Shown here in pieces: positions 1 to 7,470 of a stretch of 64,000 nt of DNA. A model generated the notes under the pieces. It was not told where the DNA came from. It saw only the letters and a list, made by a program, of their open reading frames with translations, and searched no databases. How positions within the stretch are numbered: position 1 is the first letter of the stretch; every line of letters starts with the position of its first letter. The stretch comes from Caryophanales bacterium UBA4691 (lineage in GTDB: Bacteria; Bacillota_I; Bacilli_A; RFN20; CAG-826), in contig DHKP01000007.1 in assembly GCA_002404865.1 (NCBI GenBank), positions 62,001-126,000 on the forward strand, in the 5' to 3' direction. The position numbers and the translations under genes are program-made.

Positions 1-265
1 TTGGGTCATTAAATGTGGAAACGTGGCCCGTTGCCTCCCAAACCTTTGGGTTCATTAAAATTGCAGCATCAATGCCAACATTTGTCGGGCTTTCTTGCAC
101 GAATTTTTTCCACCACATCGCCTTGATGTTTCTTTTGAGCTCTGCACCGAGGGGGCCATAATCCCAAGTATTGGAGAGGCCGCCATAAATCTCGCTCCCA
201 GGAAATACAAATCCAGAAGTGATTAGATGCGATGTAATTTTTTCGAATGAAAATTTACTAGCCAT
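1..265 (-). CDS. glyQS: Glycyl-tRNA synthetase, N-terminal fragment
   Basis: First 88 codons of a homodimeric class II glycyl-tRNA synthetase, which charges tRNA-Gly in the cytosol; the rest lies beyond the left edge. The translation reads MASKFSFEKITSH at the start and later has GSEIYGGLSNTWDYGPLG and KVWEATGHVSTFNDP, the conserved N-terminal block of the single-chain (alpha2) enzyme, not the GlyQ/GlyS alpha2beta2 type. The ATG at 265 follows an AAGAAAGG ribosome site and a TTGACA-16-TAAAAT promoter at 305-332, so it is the first gene of its transcript. No T-box leader is visible: the leader is only about 35-40 nt. Identity is from recalled family motifs. Confidence 0.9.
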   Translation of the reverse strand, partial: MASKFSFEKITSHLITSGFVFPGSEIYGGLSNTWDYGPLGAELKRNIKAMWWKKFVQESPTNVGIDAAILMNPKVWEATGHVSTFNDP

Positions 266-304
266 AAAATCAAACTAAAAAACCTTTCTTTTTAGAACCT
301 AAGT

Positions 305-332
305 ATTTTAGATTCATAAAATAGAATGTCAA
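305..332 (-). promoter_or_regulatory. sigma-A promoter of glyQS
   Basis: On the minus strand TTGACA (327-332), a 16-bp spacer and TAAAAT (305-310). It lies between the recO stop and the glyQS start, so glyQS has its own transcript with a short conventional leader. Confidence 0.75.
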
Positions 333-349
333 CCCATTATGAGTGAACA

Positions 350-1075
350 TTAGTTGCAAGCAGACAGGGTTTTTAATGTTTTGAAGGAAATGCCTAAATT
401 GTGATAGATATACTCAGCAAGATCTTCGATGATTTCTAGGCATTCCTTGTCGAAAAAGTCCACGCGCGTAAAATCAGAAACTTTGCAACGGAAAATATAG
501 CGATAAATTGATAAATAACGGGCACTCATTCTTTTCATGACAAGAGGGTCTTCATTTTCGCAAACAAAACCACCTTCTTCAAAATCAACGCCGATTATGC
601 CTACTTTTTTACGGCAATAGACGCATTCATCAACATCTAATCCATAGCCTTCTAGTTTAATATAGCGAGCGAACAATAATAGAGCCGAAGTTAAAGGAGA
701 GAACCCCTTTTTAATCGATTCCATCGCTTCTTCAAGCCATAAATACGCTTCTTGGGCAATGTCTTCCATAACAAGTTTGCTAGTAATTTCGGCAATAAAA
801 GAGAGGGAAGACATTACTTTTAAGTCATCGCGATAAGAAGGTTCTTGTAAGCATTTTCCCTCTTTTAGATTCCAGGAATCATTAAAGTTTTCTAAAAAGC
901 AAGAAGAATAAGAAAGCAAAAGCAGGCAAGAAGCATTTTTGCTCGTTATTTTTTTCGCCCCACGTGCGCGGAACGTAATCAATCCTTCTCTTGTTAAAAA
1001 CGTAACGATAAAATCGTTTTCTTTATATTGGCTAAGATGAATCACGTAGCCTTCGACTAGCTTAGTTTCCTTCAT
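350..1075 (-). CDS. recO: DNA repair protein RecO
   Basis: RecO is the recombination mediator that helps load RecA onto SSB-coated DNA in the RecFOR pathway. The N-terminal OB-fold block (KLVEGYVIHLSQYKENDFIV) and a zinc-site region (CVYC plus a later Cys in GGFVCE) match the family, and about 241 residues is the usual size. It is the last gene of the ybeY-cdd-era-recO operon and overlaps the 3' end of era. Two starts are possible: TTG at 1090 or ATG at 1075. I chose the ATG because the family normally begins a few residues before the VEG motif, and the era sequence upstream (GAAGATGAAGGA) is purine-rich enough for coupled initiation. Confidence 0.92.
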   Translation of the reverse strand: MKETKLVEGYVIHLSQYKENDFIVTFLTREGLITFRARGAKKITSKNASCLLLLSYSSCFLENFNDSWNLKEGKCLQEPSYRDDLKVMSSLSFIAEITSKLVMEDIAQEAYLWLEEAMESIKKGFSPLTSALLLFARYIKLEGYGLDVDECVYCRKKVGIIGVDFEEGGFVCENEDPLVMKRMSARYLSIYRYIFRCKVSDFTRVDFFDKECLEIIEDLAEYIYHNLGISFKTLKTLSACN

Positions 1076-1949
1076 CTTCACTATATCCAAATGCTTTTAA
1101 TTTATCAGGCTTGCTGCACCAATTCGGCTCATGCTTCACTTTTAACACAAGATCTACGCGTTTTTTCCAATCTTTTTGGAGGTTTCTACGAGCGGTCATC
1201 GAAATCTTTTTGATCATCGCTCCGCCTTTTCCAACGACAATCGCGACTTGTCCTTCTTTTTCTACGTAGATAGTTGCTAAAATCTTAACCATATCCTTCG
1301 ATTCTTTAAAAGTTTCGATAGTGACGGCACTTTGATGGGGAACTTCATCACTTAAAAAATGAAGAAGTTCGTAACGGACCATCTCTTTTGCAGCGAATAC
1401 CTTATCTTTATCAGTAATCATTTCTTCATCGAAATAAGCTGGCCCGGTCGGCATTACTCTCCCAACTTCATCACGCACCTCTTTAATCCCGAAATTGGTT
1501 AAAGCGCTCATTTGAAGCGTCATAGCGTTAGGGTAGGAAGAAATATAGTGTTTTAAAAGGGTTTCCATTTCTATAGCAGTCGCTAAGTCAATCTTATTGA
1601 TAACGATGAAAAGCTGGCAATTGAGCTTTAAACTTGCAAGTATCTTATCATCTTTTGAAGTATCTAAATTCTCAGCGCTAACGATATAAATAACCGCATC
1701 TGCCCCACTCAAAGAACTATAGGCTTCTTTATTCATGTATTTATCGAGACTTTCTTCGCTATTAAATAACCCTGGTGTATCGATAAAAACGAGTTGTAAA
1801 TCTTTTGCATGATACACCGCATCAATGTTATCACGGGTGGTCTGAGGCTTAGGAGAAACGATCGAAACGCGTTTAGATAAAAGCGCGTTCACAAAAGTAC
1901 TTTTGCCAACGTTTGGTTGACCAATAATTGCAATAAATCCACTTTTCAT
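1062..1949 (-). CDS. era: GTPase Era
   Basis: Era is an essential Ras-like GTPase that binds 16S rRNA near its 3' end and helps mature the 30S subunit. Visible motifs are the P-loop GQPNVGKS (residues 10-17), the G3 motif DTPG, the G4 motif NKID and a C-terminal KH RNA-binding domain with VVGKGGAMIKKI. Its 295 residues are typical. The ATG at 1949 overlaps the cdd stop by four bases (ATGA), which indicates translational coupling in the ybeY-cdd-era-recO operon. Its stop lies inside the start region of recO. Confidence 0.97.
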   Translation of the reverse strand: MKSGFIAIIGQPNVGKSTFVNALLSKRVSIVSPKPQTTRDNIDAVYHAKDLQLVFIDTPGLFNSEESLDKYMNKEAYSSLSGADAVIYIVSAENLDTSKDDKILASLKLNCQLFIVINKIDLATAIEMETLLKHYISSYPNAMTLQMSALTNFGIKEVRDEVGRVMPTGPAYFDEEMITDKDKVFAAKEMVRYELLHFLSDEVPHQSAVTIETFKESKDMVKILATIYVEKEGQVAIVVGKGGAMIKKISMTARRNLQKDWKKRVDLVLKVKHEPNWCSKPDKLKAFGYSEDEGN

Positions 1950-2347
1950 AAATCATCACTCGTGAAAGCAAATGGAAGAAGTTCTTCGGCGGAAGTTTCT
2001 TTAATCATGCCATCCAAATTTCCTAGATAAATAGGTGCATTAGCTGGAAATAACTCACTAATGACTTGGCGACAAGCTCCACAGGGAGAACAGGGCTCTT
2101 CCGTATCACCAATAATCGCCAAAGCCGCGAAATCATCTTTAGTTTTTCCTTCCATCATTGCATGATAAATCGCGTTTCTTTCAGCACACATCGTAACAGA
2201 AAAAGCGCTATTTTCGACATTAGCCCCCAAAAACACTTCGCCATCTTTTGTAAGTAGAGCCGCACCTACTGCAAAATGGCTATAGGGGCTATAGGAGAAT
2301 TGGCGAGCCTTTAAAGCTTCCCCCATCAGTTTTTCTTTGTTCATCAT
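1946..2347 (-). CDS. cdd: Cytidine deaminase
   Basis: Converts cytidine and deoxycytidine to uridine and deoxyuridine in pyrimidine salvage. The zinc-site motifs are clear: CAERNA (Cys54, catalytic Glu56) and PCSPCGACRQ (Cys86, Cys89). At 133 residues it is the short homotetrameric form. It sits between ybeY and era, an order seen in many Firmicutes, with ATGA overlaps on both sides. The start overlapping the ybeY stop is preferred over the Met one codon later. Salvage genes deoC, udk and tdk also lie in this window. Confidence 0.96.
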   Translation of the reverse strand: MMNKEKLMGEALKARQFSYSPYSHFAVGAALLTKDGEVFLGANVENSAFSVTMCAERNAIYHAMMEGKTKDDFAALAIIGDTEEPCSPCGACRQVISELFPANAPIYLGNLDGMIKETSAEELLPFAFTSDDL

Positions 2348-2808
2348 TGTTCATCCACCTTTTTTAATATTTTGTCTTGAAGAGGGAACATAATTTCTTC
2401 GTCTTCTTTTTTCATATGATCATAGCCAAGCAAATGCAATAAGCCATGCGTGAACAAAAAAGAAAGCTCCCTAAATTCGCTATTTCCGATTTCTTTCGCT
2501 TGACGAAGTGCGACAGGAAGACAAATCAAAATTTCACCAAGCATCCTTTCCACGGAAGGGTTCTGTATTTGGTCTTTTGGATCCTTATCATCGTTAAACG
2601 CAAAAGAGATAACGTCGGTTGGACGGTCTACGTGTCGATAATCGCGATTAATATCATGAATTTCTTTCTCATTGACGAGAGAAACATCGACTTCGTAATT
2701 CGTGGTCACCTTGAGCAAAGAAAAAGTGACTTCCGCTATCTTTTTATAGCGGTCTTCTAAAACATCGTATTTTTTATCAAAATGACGATTCTCAAATAGT
2801 AATTCCAT
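2344..2808 (-). CDS. ybeY: Endoribonuclease YbeY
   Basis: YbeY is a metal-dependent RNase needed for 16S rRNA 3'-end maturation and ribosome quality control. The signature HGLLHLLGYDH, with three metal-ligand histidines, is near the C-terminus, and the 154 residues match the family. It is the first gene of the operon with cdd, era and recO. A TTTACT-17-GATAAT promoter ends 7 nt before the ATG, and no Shine-Dalgarno is present, so the operon mRNA should start at or next to the AUG (leaderless). Its product and the next-but-one gene product Era both act on the 16S 3' end. Confidence 0.95.
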   Translation of the reverse strand: MELLFENRHFDKKYDVLEDRYKKIAEVTFSLLKVTTNYEVDVSLVNEKEIHDINRDYRHVDRPTDVISFAFNDDKDPKDQIQNPSVERMLGEILICLPVALRQAKEIGNSEFRELSFLFTHGLLHLLGYDHMKKEDEEIMFPLQDKILKKVDEQ

Positions 2809-2815
2809 GCTTATT

Positions 2816-2844
2816 ATTATCGTTTCTTTTTCTTGCTAAGTAAA
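2816..2844 (-). promoter_or_regulatory. Leaderless promoter of ybeY-cdd-era-recO
   Basis: TTTACT (2839-2844), 17-bp spacer, GATAAT (2816-2821), then 7 nt to the ATG at 2808. No Shine-Dalgarno sequence fits between them. Confidence 0.65.
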
Positions 2845-2877
2845 CATGCGAAGAATGTTCTCTAATCAGGAATGGAC

Positions 2878-4071
2878 TTATTCTTTTTTAGATAAGTACT
2901 CAATAAAATTTCCTTGAGCAATATCGTAATCCTTGTAAGAGAAAAAGACGTCAACGCAATGTTGAAAGAGCAATAAGACGGCAAGTAGGGAGAATAGGTG
3001 AAATAAATAGAAATTCAAAGTAACTTCTTGGCACCCTAATAAAGACAATAAATTGCTTGCTAATGCTAAAACGCAAATGACAATCCGTCCATATTCAATC
3101 TTCAAAGCGAAAGAGGAAGATAATATTCCAATCCGACGCAGGGTTCCTCTTAACTCTTCTTGATTGGAAGAATGTCGAAGCCCATTTTCTAGATCCTCGA
3201 TATTTTTCTTTTCCTTGCTAAGTTTTCTGAAAGAGATACATCGCATTAATAAGTAGGCAAATAAAGTAATGAATATAGGCAATAAGAAAAACGGATTATT
3301 CATCGAAACGAGGGTGATAAGAGTGAGGACACCGACAAGTTCATTGACCATGTTCGGGAAATCCATAAGTCTGTATCGCTTGTAGCAATGATATTCTTCG
3401 TAGGTTTTCATCATTCTTTCACTATTGCTATAATCAAGCCGCTCTAAATATTTTTCATCCAGTCGCGAATTAACCTTCAAAGACAATAAATGCTGGAGAA
3501 TAGAAAAGACGCCAAATGCTAAAAAAGAAAGTGCTGGCAATAGAATATTCCCTTCATCCGAGAAAAAATAAAAGCCACATAATAACGATAAAGTAGAAAG
3601 AATTGGAAATAAATATAACGCAAGCGTTTCGTAAAATGGTAAGAGCTTTTCTTTTGTTGGCAATTTCGAATTTTTGTTTACCTGCAAAATCCCGAAAACG
3701 CCAGACCAATCGTCTTCAAACTCTTTTTTCGAGCACTTCATTTTTCCGACTGCAGGGTCAAAATAAACTACATTTCTTTTTGTGATTTTCTTTACATAAA
3801 CCATGTGGCCGTCATTTTTGTCATTTTTAATCGCCAAGAATCCTTGCTTTTTGTTCCAAGGGTAATCAATCTCCTTTCTCTCAGCTTCATAAAACGACAG
3901 CGTATAGCCATACCGCCTTGCGCCTTTTTCTAAATCTTCCAAGGAATGAGGTGGATGACTTTCTAATCGAGCGAAACGATAATCTTTCTTTCCCGTTTCA
4001 TTCATAAGAATCATCTGGAAGCACGCTAAGGCGCAGGCGTCCTCTTGAATTTGATAAACCAAACGTTCCAT
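2878..4071 (-). CDS. C39 peptidase fused to ABC-exporter-like membrane domain, no ATPase
   Basis: The N-terminus (about residues 1-120) is a C39 cysteine peptidase domain, the type that cleaves double-glycine leaders of exported peptides. QIQEDACALAC places the nucleophile at Cys13, His89 lies in GHMVYV, and Asp105 lies in YFDPAVG. About 270 residues with several hydrophobic segments follow (near 145-170, 180-205, 245-285 and 320-375), laid out like a bacteriocin exporter membrane domain. The protein then stops after 397 residues; the nucleotide-binding domain (usually ~220 more residues) is absent, and only 69 bp separate it from ybeY. No partner ATPase or peptide substrate is recognisable nearby. 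The ATG at 4071 (after an in-frame GTG) lies 6 nt from TATAGA, so it is probably leaderless. Function is inferred. Confidence 0.75.
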   Translation of the reverse strand: MERLVYQIQEDACALACFQMILMNETGKKDYRFARLESHPPHSLEDLEKGARRYGYTLSFYEAERKEIDYPWNKKQGFLAIKNDKNDGHMVYVKKITKRNVVYFDPAVGKMKCSKKEFEDDWSGVFGILQVNKNSKLPTKEKLLPFYETLALYLFPILSTLSLLCGFYFFSDEGNILLPALSFLAFGVFSILQHLLSLKVNSRLDEKYLERLDYSNSERMMKTYEEYHCYKRYRLMDFPNMVNELVGVLTLITLVSMNNPFFLLPIFITLFAYLLMRCISFRKLSKEKKNIEDLENGLRHSSNQEELRGTLRRIGILSSSFALKIEYGRIVICVLALASNLLSLLGCQEVTLNFYLFHLFSLLAVLLLFQHCVDVFFSYKDYDIAQGNFIEYLSKKE

Positions 4072-4077
4072 CACTCT

Positions 4078-4083
4078 TCTATA
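4078..4083 (-). promoter_or_regulatory. Leaderless -10 box of the C39 gene
   Basis: TATAGA ends 6 nt before the ATG at 4071. There is no Shine-Dalgarno and no good -35 at a standard distance. Confidence 0.45.
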
Positions 4084-4135
4084 GTCAAAAAAATGGAAGT
4101 TTTACCAAAAATATTTTTACTTTTGATACTTATGC

Positions 4136-4165
4136 ACAAAAAGAAAGGCTCCTTTTTTGGGAGCC
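4136..4165 (-). terminator. Terminator of rpsU
   Basis: On the minus strand GGCTCC, a loop and GGAGCC form a 6-bp stem followed by TTTCTTTTT, just after the rpsU stop. Confidence 0.85.
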
Positions 4166-4172
4166 ATCTTAG

Positions 4173-4349
4173 TTAATATTTCTTGCGACGTGCCATTTCG
4201 CTCTTCATCTTGCGACGGAGACCGGTTTTTAAATAGAATTCACGTTTGCGGCTTTCCATCAAAATGCCGCTTTTGTTAACGCTGCGTTTGAAACGACGGA
4301 GCGCATCATCAAGAGATTCACCTTCGCGAATTACAGTTTTAACTGCCAT
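4173..4349 (-). CDS. rpsU: Ribosomal protein bS21
   Basis: Small 30S protein that binds near the anti-Shine-Dalgarno end of 16S rRNA and assists initiation. MAVKTVIREGESLDDALRRF and the Arg/Lys-rich C-terminus (RRKMKSEMARRKKY) match the family, and 58 residues is the normal size. The start is the ATG at 4349, 7 nt after GAGGTGA; an in-frame TTG two codons upstream abuts the ribosome site and is rejected. It is monocistronic, with a promoter at 4381-4408 and a terminator at 4136-4165. Its long leader and clear Shine-Dalgarno contrast with the many leaderless genes here. Confidence 0.96.
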   Translation of the reverse strand: MAVKTVIREGESLDDALRRFKRSVNKSGILMESRKREFYLKTGLRRKMKSEMARRKKY

Positions 4350-4380
4350 GAACAATCACCTCGTCTTTCTAACGAGTGCT

Positions 4381-4408
4381 ATTTTACCTTGATAAAAAAG
4401 AAAAACAA
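4381..4408 (-). promoter_or_regulatory. sigma-A promoter of rpsU
   Basis: TTGTTT (4403-4408), 16-bp spacer and TAAAAT (4381-4386) on the minus strand, giving a leader of about 25 nt with a GAGGTGA ribosome site. Confidence 0.6.
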
Positions 4409-4441
4409 GCAATTATCATCGTTTTATTTCGCTTTAATTGC

Positions 4442-4447
4442 TAAACT
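4442..4447 (+). promoter_or_regulatory. Leaderless -10 box of the GT2 gene
   Basis: TAAACT ends 6 nt before the ATG at 4454. The same hexamer and spacing occur at the lipoprotein gene at 42364. Confidence 0.55.
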
Positions 4448-4453
4448 ATAGCG

Positions 4454-5443
4454 ATGCCATCACCCATTTTATCCATTATCATACCTGTTTATAATAGCGA
4501 GCGTTACTTAAAGGAATGCCTCTCTAGCGTTATAAATCAAAAAACGAACTACCCTTACGAAGTTGTTATTAGCGTCGACCCTTCTTCTGATCAAAGCGAA
4601 CAAATTGTCCGTTCCTATCTAGAGAAAGACCATCGTATTGTTCCTCTATTTGAAAAAGAGCGATTGGGGCAAGCAAAATCAAGAATGCACGCCATTTCTT
4701 CTTCAAAAGGAAAATACATCACCTTTCTTGATGCGGATGATTTTTTATCGCCTAATGCCATTGATACGGCTGTTTCGACAATGGAAAAAGAAAACGTGGA
4801 TATCGCAAATTTTTCTTTTTCTATCGTAAATGAAAAAGAAAAAATTACTCCTTACCCTTTTCGAACGAAAAAGAATAGGAAAGAAGGCGGAATCGATGGG
4901 CTGTCTCTCTTTTTCTTAGATGTGGAAATGCGGGGATTTTTATGGACAAAAGTCTTTAAGCGAGAATTGTTTTTATCACCACTCCTTTCTTTTTACGATT
5001 ATCATGATATGTTTGAAGATGTGGCATTAACGTTCTCTTTATTAACGCACGCCTCAAGCATTTATATGTCCAAAGACTCCTATTATTATTACCGAAAAGG
5101 CGTTGAAGAAAGCGCGACTTCCCAAAAACGAACTGACCGCACCTTACGCCATCTTGCGGTTTTTGCTTCAATGAAAAAATACCTAGAATACATGGAAAGG
5201 GAAGATTTGCTTTATGTCTTTTCTTCCAAATTATGGAGGGCAAAATTATCATTTCTATTCGATGCAAGTCTTGATAAAAAATGGGGCAACCCAAATGCGA
5301 AAGCAATGCTAAAAGAAGAATTCTCCATTTTAAAAAAACAAGGTCCCCTTTCTTTAAAAGGAAGACCATATGAAGACATAGTAAAGCGCGCATTGCCTCC
5401 GCTTAATGCTTTTTCATCAAAAGAGAAGAATACGCTTCTTTAA
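4454..5443 (+). CDS. Family 2 glycosyltransferase
   Basis: A GT-A fold inverting glycosyltransferase that would transfer a sugar from a nucleotide-sugar donor. The N-terminus (SIIIPVYNSERYLKECLSSV), the nucleotide-binding VISVDPSSDQSEQI region and the metal-site FLDADDF (residues 91-97) are classical GT2. The C-terminal half (EDVALTFSLL, a WxxK segment) resembles teichoic-acid and capsule-type GT2 enzymes. There are no membrane segments, so it is cytosolic or peripheral. The acceptor is unknown. It converges with the GT4 gene and overlaps it tail-to-tail by 41 bp. It lacks a Shine-Dalgarno; the -10 box lies 6 nt from the ATG. Confidence 0.88.
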   Translation: MPSPILSIIIPVYNSERYLKECLSSVINQKTNYPYEVVISVDPSSDQSEQIVRSYLEKDHRIVPLFEKERLGQAKSRMHAISSSKGKYITFLDADDFLSPNAIDTAVSTMEKENVDIANFSFSIVNEKEKITPYPFRTKKNRKEGGIDGLSLFFLDVEMRGFLWTKVFKRELFLSPLLSFYDYHDMFEDVALTFSLLTHASSIYMSKDSYYYYRKGVEESATSQKRTDRTLRHLAVFASMKKYLEYMEREDLLYVFSSKLWRAKLSFLFDASLDKKWGNPNAKAMLKEEFSILKKQGPLSLKGRPYEDIVKRALPPLNAFSSKEKNTLL

Positions 5444-6413
5444 GACGTTCCCCAATATCATTTAGGTTTCGGGCTTGCGCTACTTCGTAGCCTGCGCCTA
5501 ATATCGAAGGGCTGTCGCCTTTTTCAAGTAGATAAGACAATTTTTTCACAAAATCAGATGTATCTTTTGCCTTATGGCAATTCACTCCGTCAATGAGCCA
5601 AGGGTCATAAACGGGGATATCGCGAATGAGCAAAGGCGTTCCGCTCGCTAATGCCTCTAAAGTCACTATCCCTTCGGTTTCTTCTCTAGAAGGGAATAAC
5701 ATCGCGCTCGCTAATCGATAGGAAGCATGAATCAACGCCCCTTCAATATAGCCAGGCAAAACAACATTTGGCGGTTTTTTAGAAAGGACGCGATGGATCT
5801 TCAAAGATTGGGCAATCCAAGGAAGGTGCCCAAACCAAATGAATTTGATATTAGGGAAATACCTAGCGACTTCAAAAAAAGTGTCGATCCCTTTTCGAAT
5901 GAAAGGAAATCCCACCCCCATGACAAACTTTTCGTTGTCTTTGAGATTAAATTTCTCTTTGAAACGTTTTTCCATAGTTGGATCAGCTTCATAATCTTTA
6001 ACATTAATCCCATTAGAAATGGCGATGACTTTCGTTCCTAAGCCATAAGATTCGATACATCGTTTAGAGTATTCGGTAGGAGTAATAACCAAATCGGCAG
6101 CGCCATACATTTTGTCAATCTGATGGTCAACATATGGTTCAAGAAACCGCCAAAGACAAAAGGAATCTCGCCAATCTTCATGGGTGCTATGTCCATGCAC
6201 AATCACGGGAACGCCTTTTTTTCTCGCTTCTAGCAGTACGCGTTCGCTTTTTTTCCACAGCGTATTGATATGGGCGATATCGTAATTATCTTTTGGATTA
6301 TAAGTAAAATCGACGCCAACGCGCCGCAAAGCCTCGCTTTGGTGCTTTTGAGCGCGCCCAATACCACTTGTGCCGATTTTTTCATAGTCCTGATAATAAA
6401 GGAGGACTTTCAT
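5403..6413 (-). CDS. Family 4 glycosyltransferase
   Basis: GT-B fold retaining glycosyltransferase of 336 residues. The N-terminal half holds a GIGRAQKHQSEALRR acceptor-side block, the middle carries VITPTEYSKR and ISNGIN, and the donor site has the E-x7-E type motif in REETEGIVTLEALASGTP. This motif pattern is shared with glycolipid-forming enzymes such as glucosyl-diacylglycerol synthases, so a membrane glycolipid or lipoteichoic-anchor role is plausible but not proven. It starts 2 bp after deoC and so is probably cotranscribed with it. Its 3' end overlaps that of the convergent GT2 gene. Confidence 0.85.
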   Translation of the reverse strand: MKVLLYYQDYEKIGTSGIGRAQKHQSEALRRVGVDFTYNPKDNYDIAHINTLWKKSERVLLEARKKGVPVIVHGHSTHEDWRDSFCLWRFLEPYVDHQIDKMYGAADLVITPTEYSKRCIESYGLGTKVIAISNGINVKDYEADPTMEKRFKEKFNLKDNEKFVMGVGFPFIRKGIDTFFEVARYFPNIKFIWFGHLPWIAQSLKIHRVLSKKPPNVVLPGYIEGALIHASYRLASAMLFPSREETEGIVTLEALASGTPLLIRDIPVYDPWLIDGVNCHKAKDTSDFVKKLSYLLEKGDSPSILGAGYEVAQARNLNDIGERLKEAYSSLLMKKH

Positions 6414-6415
6414 GC

Positions 6416-7060
6416 TTATTTCTCTTCCATGATTTCAACGCTATGGCTACAGCCAATTCGATTCGCACCTGCTTGAATTAAAGCCAAAGCGTCTTTTTTG
6501 GTGTGAATTCCGCCGGCTGCTTTAACGCCAATGTGAGGCCCAACCGCTTCTCGCATTAATTTGACGTCTTCTACAGTCGCCCCACCTTTTCCAAAGCCAG
6601 TCGAGGTTTTTACGAAATCCGCACCGCCTCTAGCTGCAGCCTTTGCACTTTCTACAATTTCTTCCTTAGTTAAATAACAGTTCTCTAAAATAACCTTTAA
6701 TGTCTTATCACCAACCGCTTCTTTAACCATTTTTACTTCTTTTTCGTTAAAATCGTAATCGTGCTCTTTGGCCATCGAAATGTTTTGGACCATATCGACT
6801 TCATCGGCCCCGTCTTCTATAGCCCTTCTAGCTTCATAAGCAATCGCTTGAGGGTTACTAGCGCCCAAAGGGAAGCCAACAACCGTGCAAACCTTTACAT
6901 GAGACCCTATTAAAAGCTTTTTAGCTACTTTCACATAGAAAGGATTGACGCAAACGCTCATAAAATCATATTTTTTAGCCTCAAGACAAAGTCTGGTGAT
7001 GTCTGCGAATGAGGCATAGGCATTTAAATTCGTGTGATCGAAAAATTTATTAAGTTCCAT
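6416..7060 (-). CDS. deoC: Deoxyribose-phosphate aldolase
   Basis: Splits 2-deoxyribose 5-phosphate into acetaldehyde and glyceraldehyde 3-phosphate during deoxynucleoside catabolism. The Schiff-base lysine lies in GADFVKTSTGF, and the N-terminus FFDHTNL and C-terminus GVKAAGGI are typical; 214 residues is normal. I start it at the ATG at 7060, 7 nt after GGGAGTG. A longer in-frame reading to 7240 adds a sequence that overlaps rpmF and its terminator and is not conserved family sequence. It precedes the GT4 gene by 2 bp. Confidence 0.95.
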   Translation of the reverse strand: MELNKFFDHTNLNAYASFADITRLCLEAKKYDFMSVCVNPFYVKVAKKLLIGSHVKVCTVVGFPLGASNPQAIAYEARRAIEDGADEVDMVQNISMAKEHDYDFNEKEVKMVKEAVGDKTLKVILENCYLTKEEIVESAKAAARGGADFVKTSTGFGKGGATVEDVKLMREAVGPHIGVKAAGGIHTKKDALALIQAGANRIGCSHSVEIMEEK

Positions 7061-7107
7061 AAATTCACTCCCGAAATGATTGTACATGATTGCTAGTTCG
7101 TATTCAC

Positions 7108-7135
7108 GAAAAAGAAAAGCGGACCATCGTCCGCT
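7108..7135 (-). terminator. Terminator of rpmF
   Basis: AGCGGAC-GATG-GTCCGCT followed by TTTCTTTTT on the minus strand, directly downstream of rpmF. deoC downstream therefore needs its own promoter. Confidence 0.9.
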
Positions 7136-7139
7136 AAGC

Positions 7140-7337
7140 TTATTTCGTTCTTTCGCTTGCTTCTTTATGATGAACGATTTCTTTGCCCTTATAATACCCG
7201 CATTCTGGGCAAACAGTGTGGCTGTCGATGAGCGCGCCACAATGGGAGCAAACAGTCTTACCGGTAATCTCTAGTTTGAAATGTCCTCTTCTTAATCTTT
7301 TTCTCGTTTTCGAAGTTCTTCTTTGTGGTACTGCCAT
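7140..7337 (-). CDS. rpmF: Ribosomal protein bL32
   Basis: 50S subunit protein of 65 residues. MAVPQRRTSKTRKRLRR is the standard start, and two Cys pairs (CSHC at 32-35 and CPEC at 44-47) form the zinc ribbon of the Cys+ form of bL32. The Shine-Dalgarno AAGAGGAA precedes the ATG, a TTGATT-16-TATAAT promoter lies at 7368-7395, and a strong terminator follows. The usual upstream partner yceD is absent, so the gene is transcribed alone. Confidence 0.96.
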   Translation of the reverse strand: MAVPQRRTSKTRKRLRRGHFKLEITGKTVCSHCGALIDSHTVCPECGYYKGKEIVHHKEASERTK

Positions 7338-7367
7338 TTTAATGTTCCTCTTTTTTAATTCGGGGAA

Positions 7368-7395
7368 ATTATAGACTCTTCAAAAATGAAATCAA
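7368..7395 (-). promoter_or_regulatory. sigma-A promoter of rpmF
   Basis: TTGATT (7390-7395), 16-bp spacer, TATAAT (7368-7373) on the minus strand, with a ~25-nt leader containing AAGAGGAA. Confidence 0.7.
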
Positions 7396-7470
7396 TATTT
7401 ATTTAGACAATGTCAAAATAAAAACTATTTTTATTCGATTGCTATCTGCTGATTTTTGGATTTTCGGATT

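Noticed and set aside
266..349. T-box riboswitch before glyQS
   Set aside because: The leader is under 45 nt and has no T-box bulge or antiterminator sequence.
7061..7240. N-terminal extension of deoC
   Set aside because: It overlaps rpmF and its terminator, and the internal ATG at 7060 has a clear ribosome site and matches the family start.
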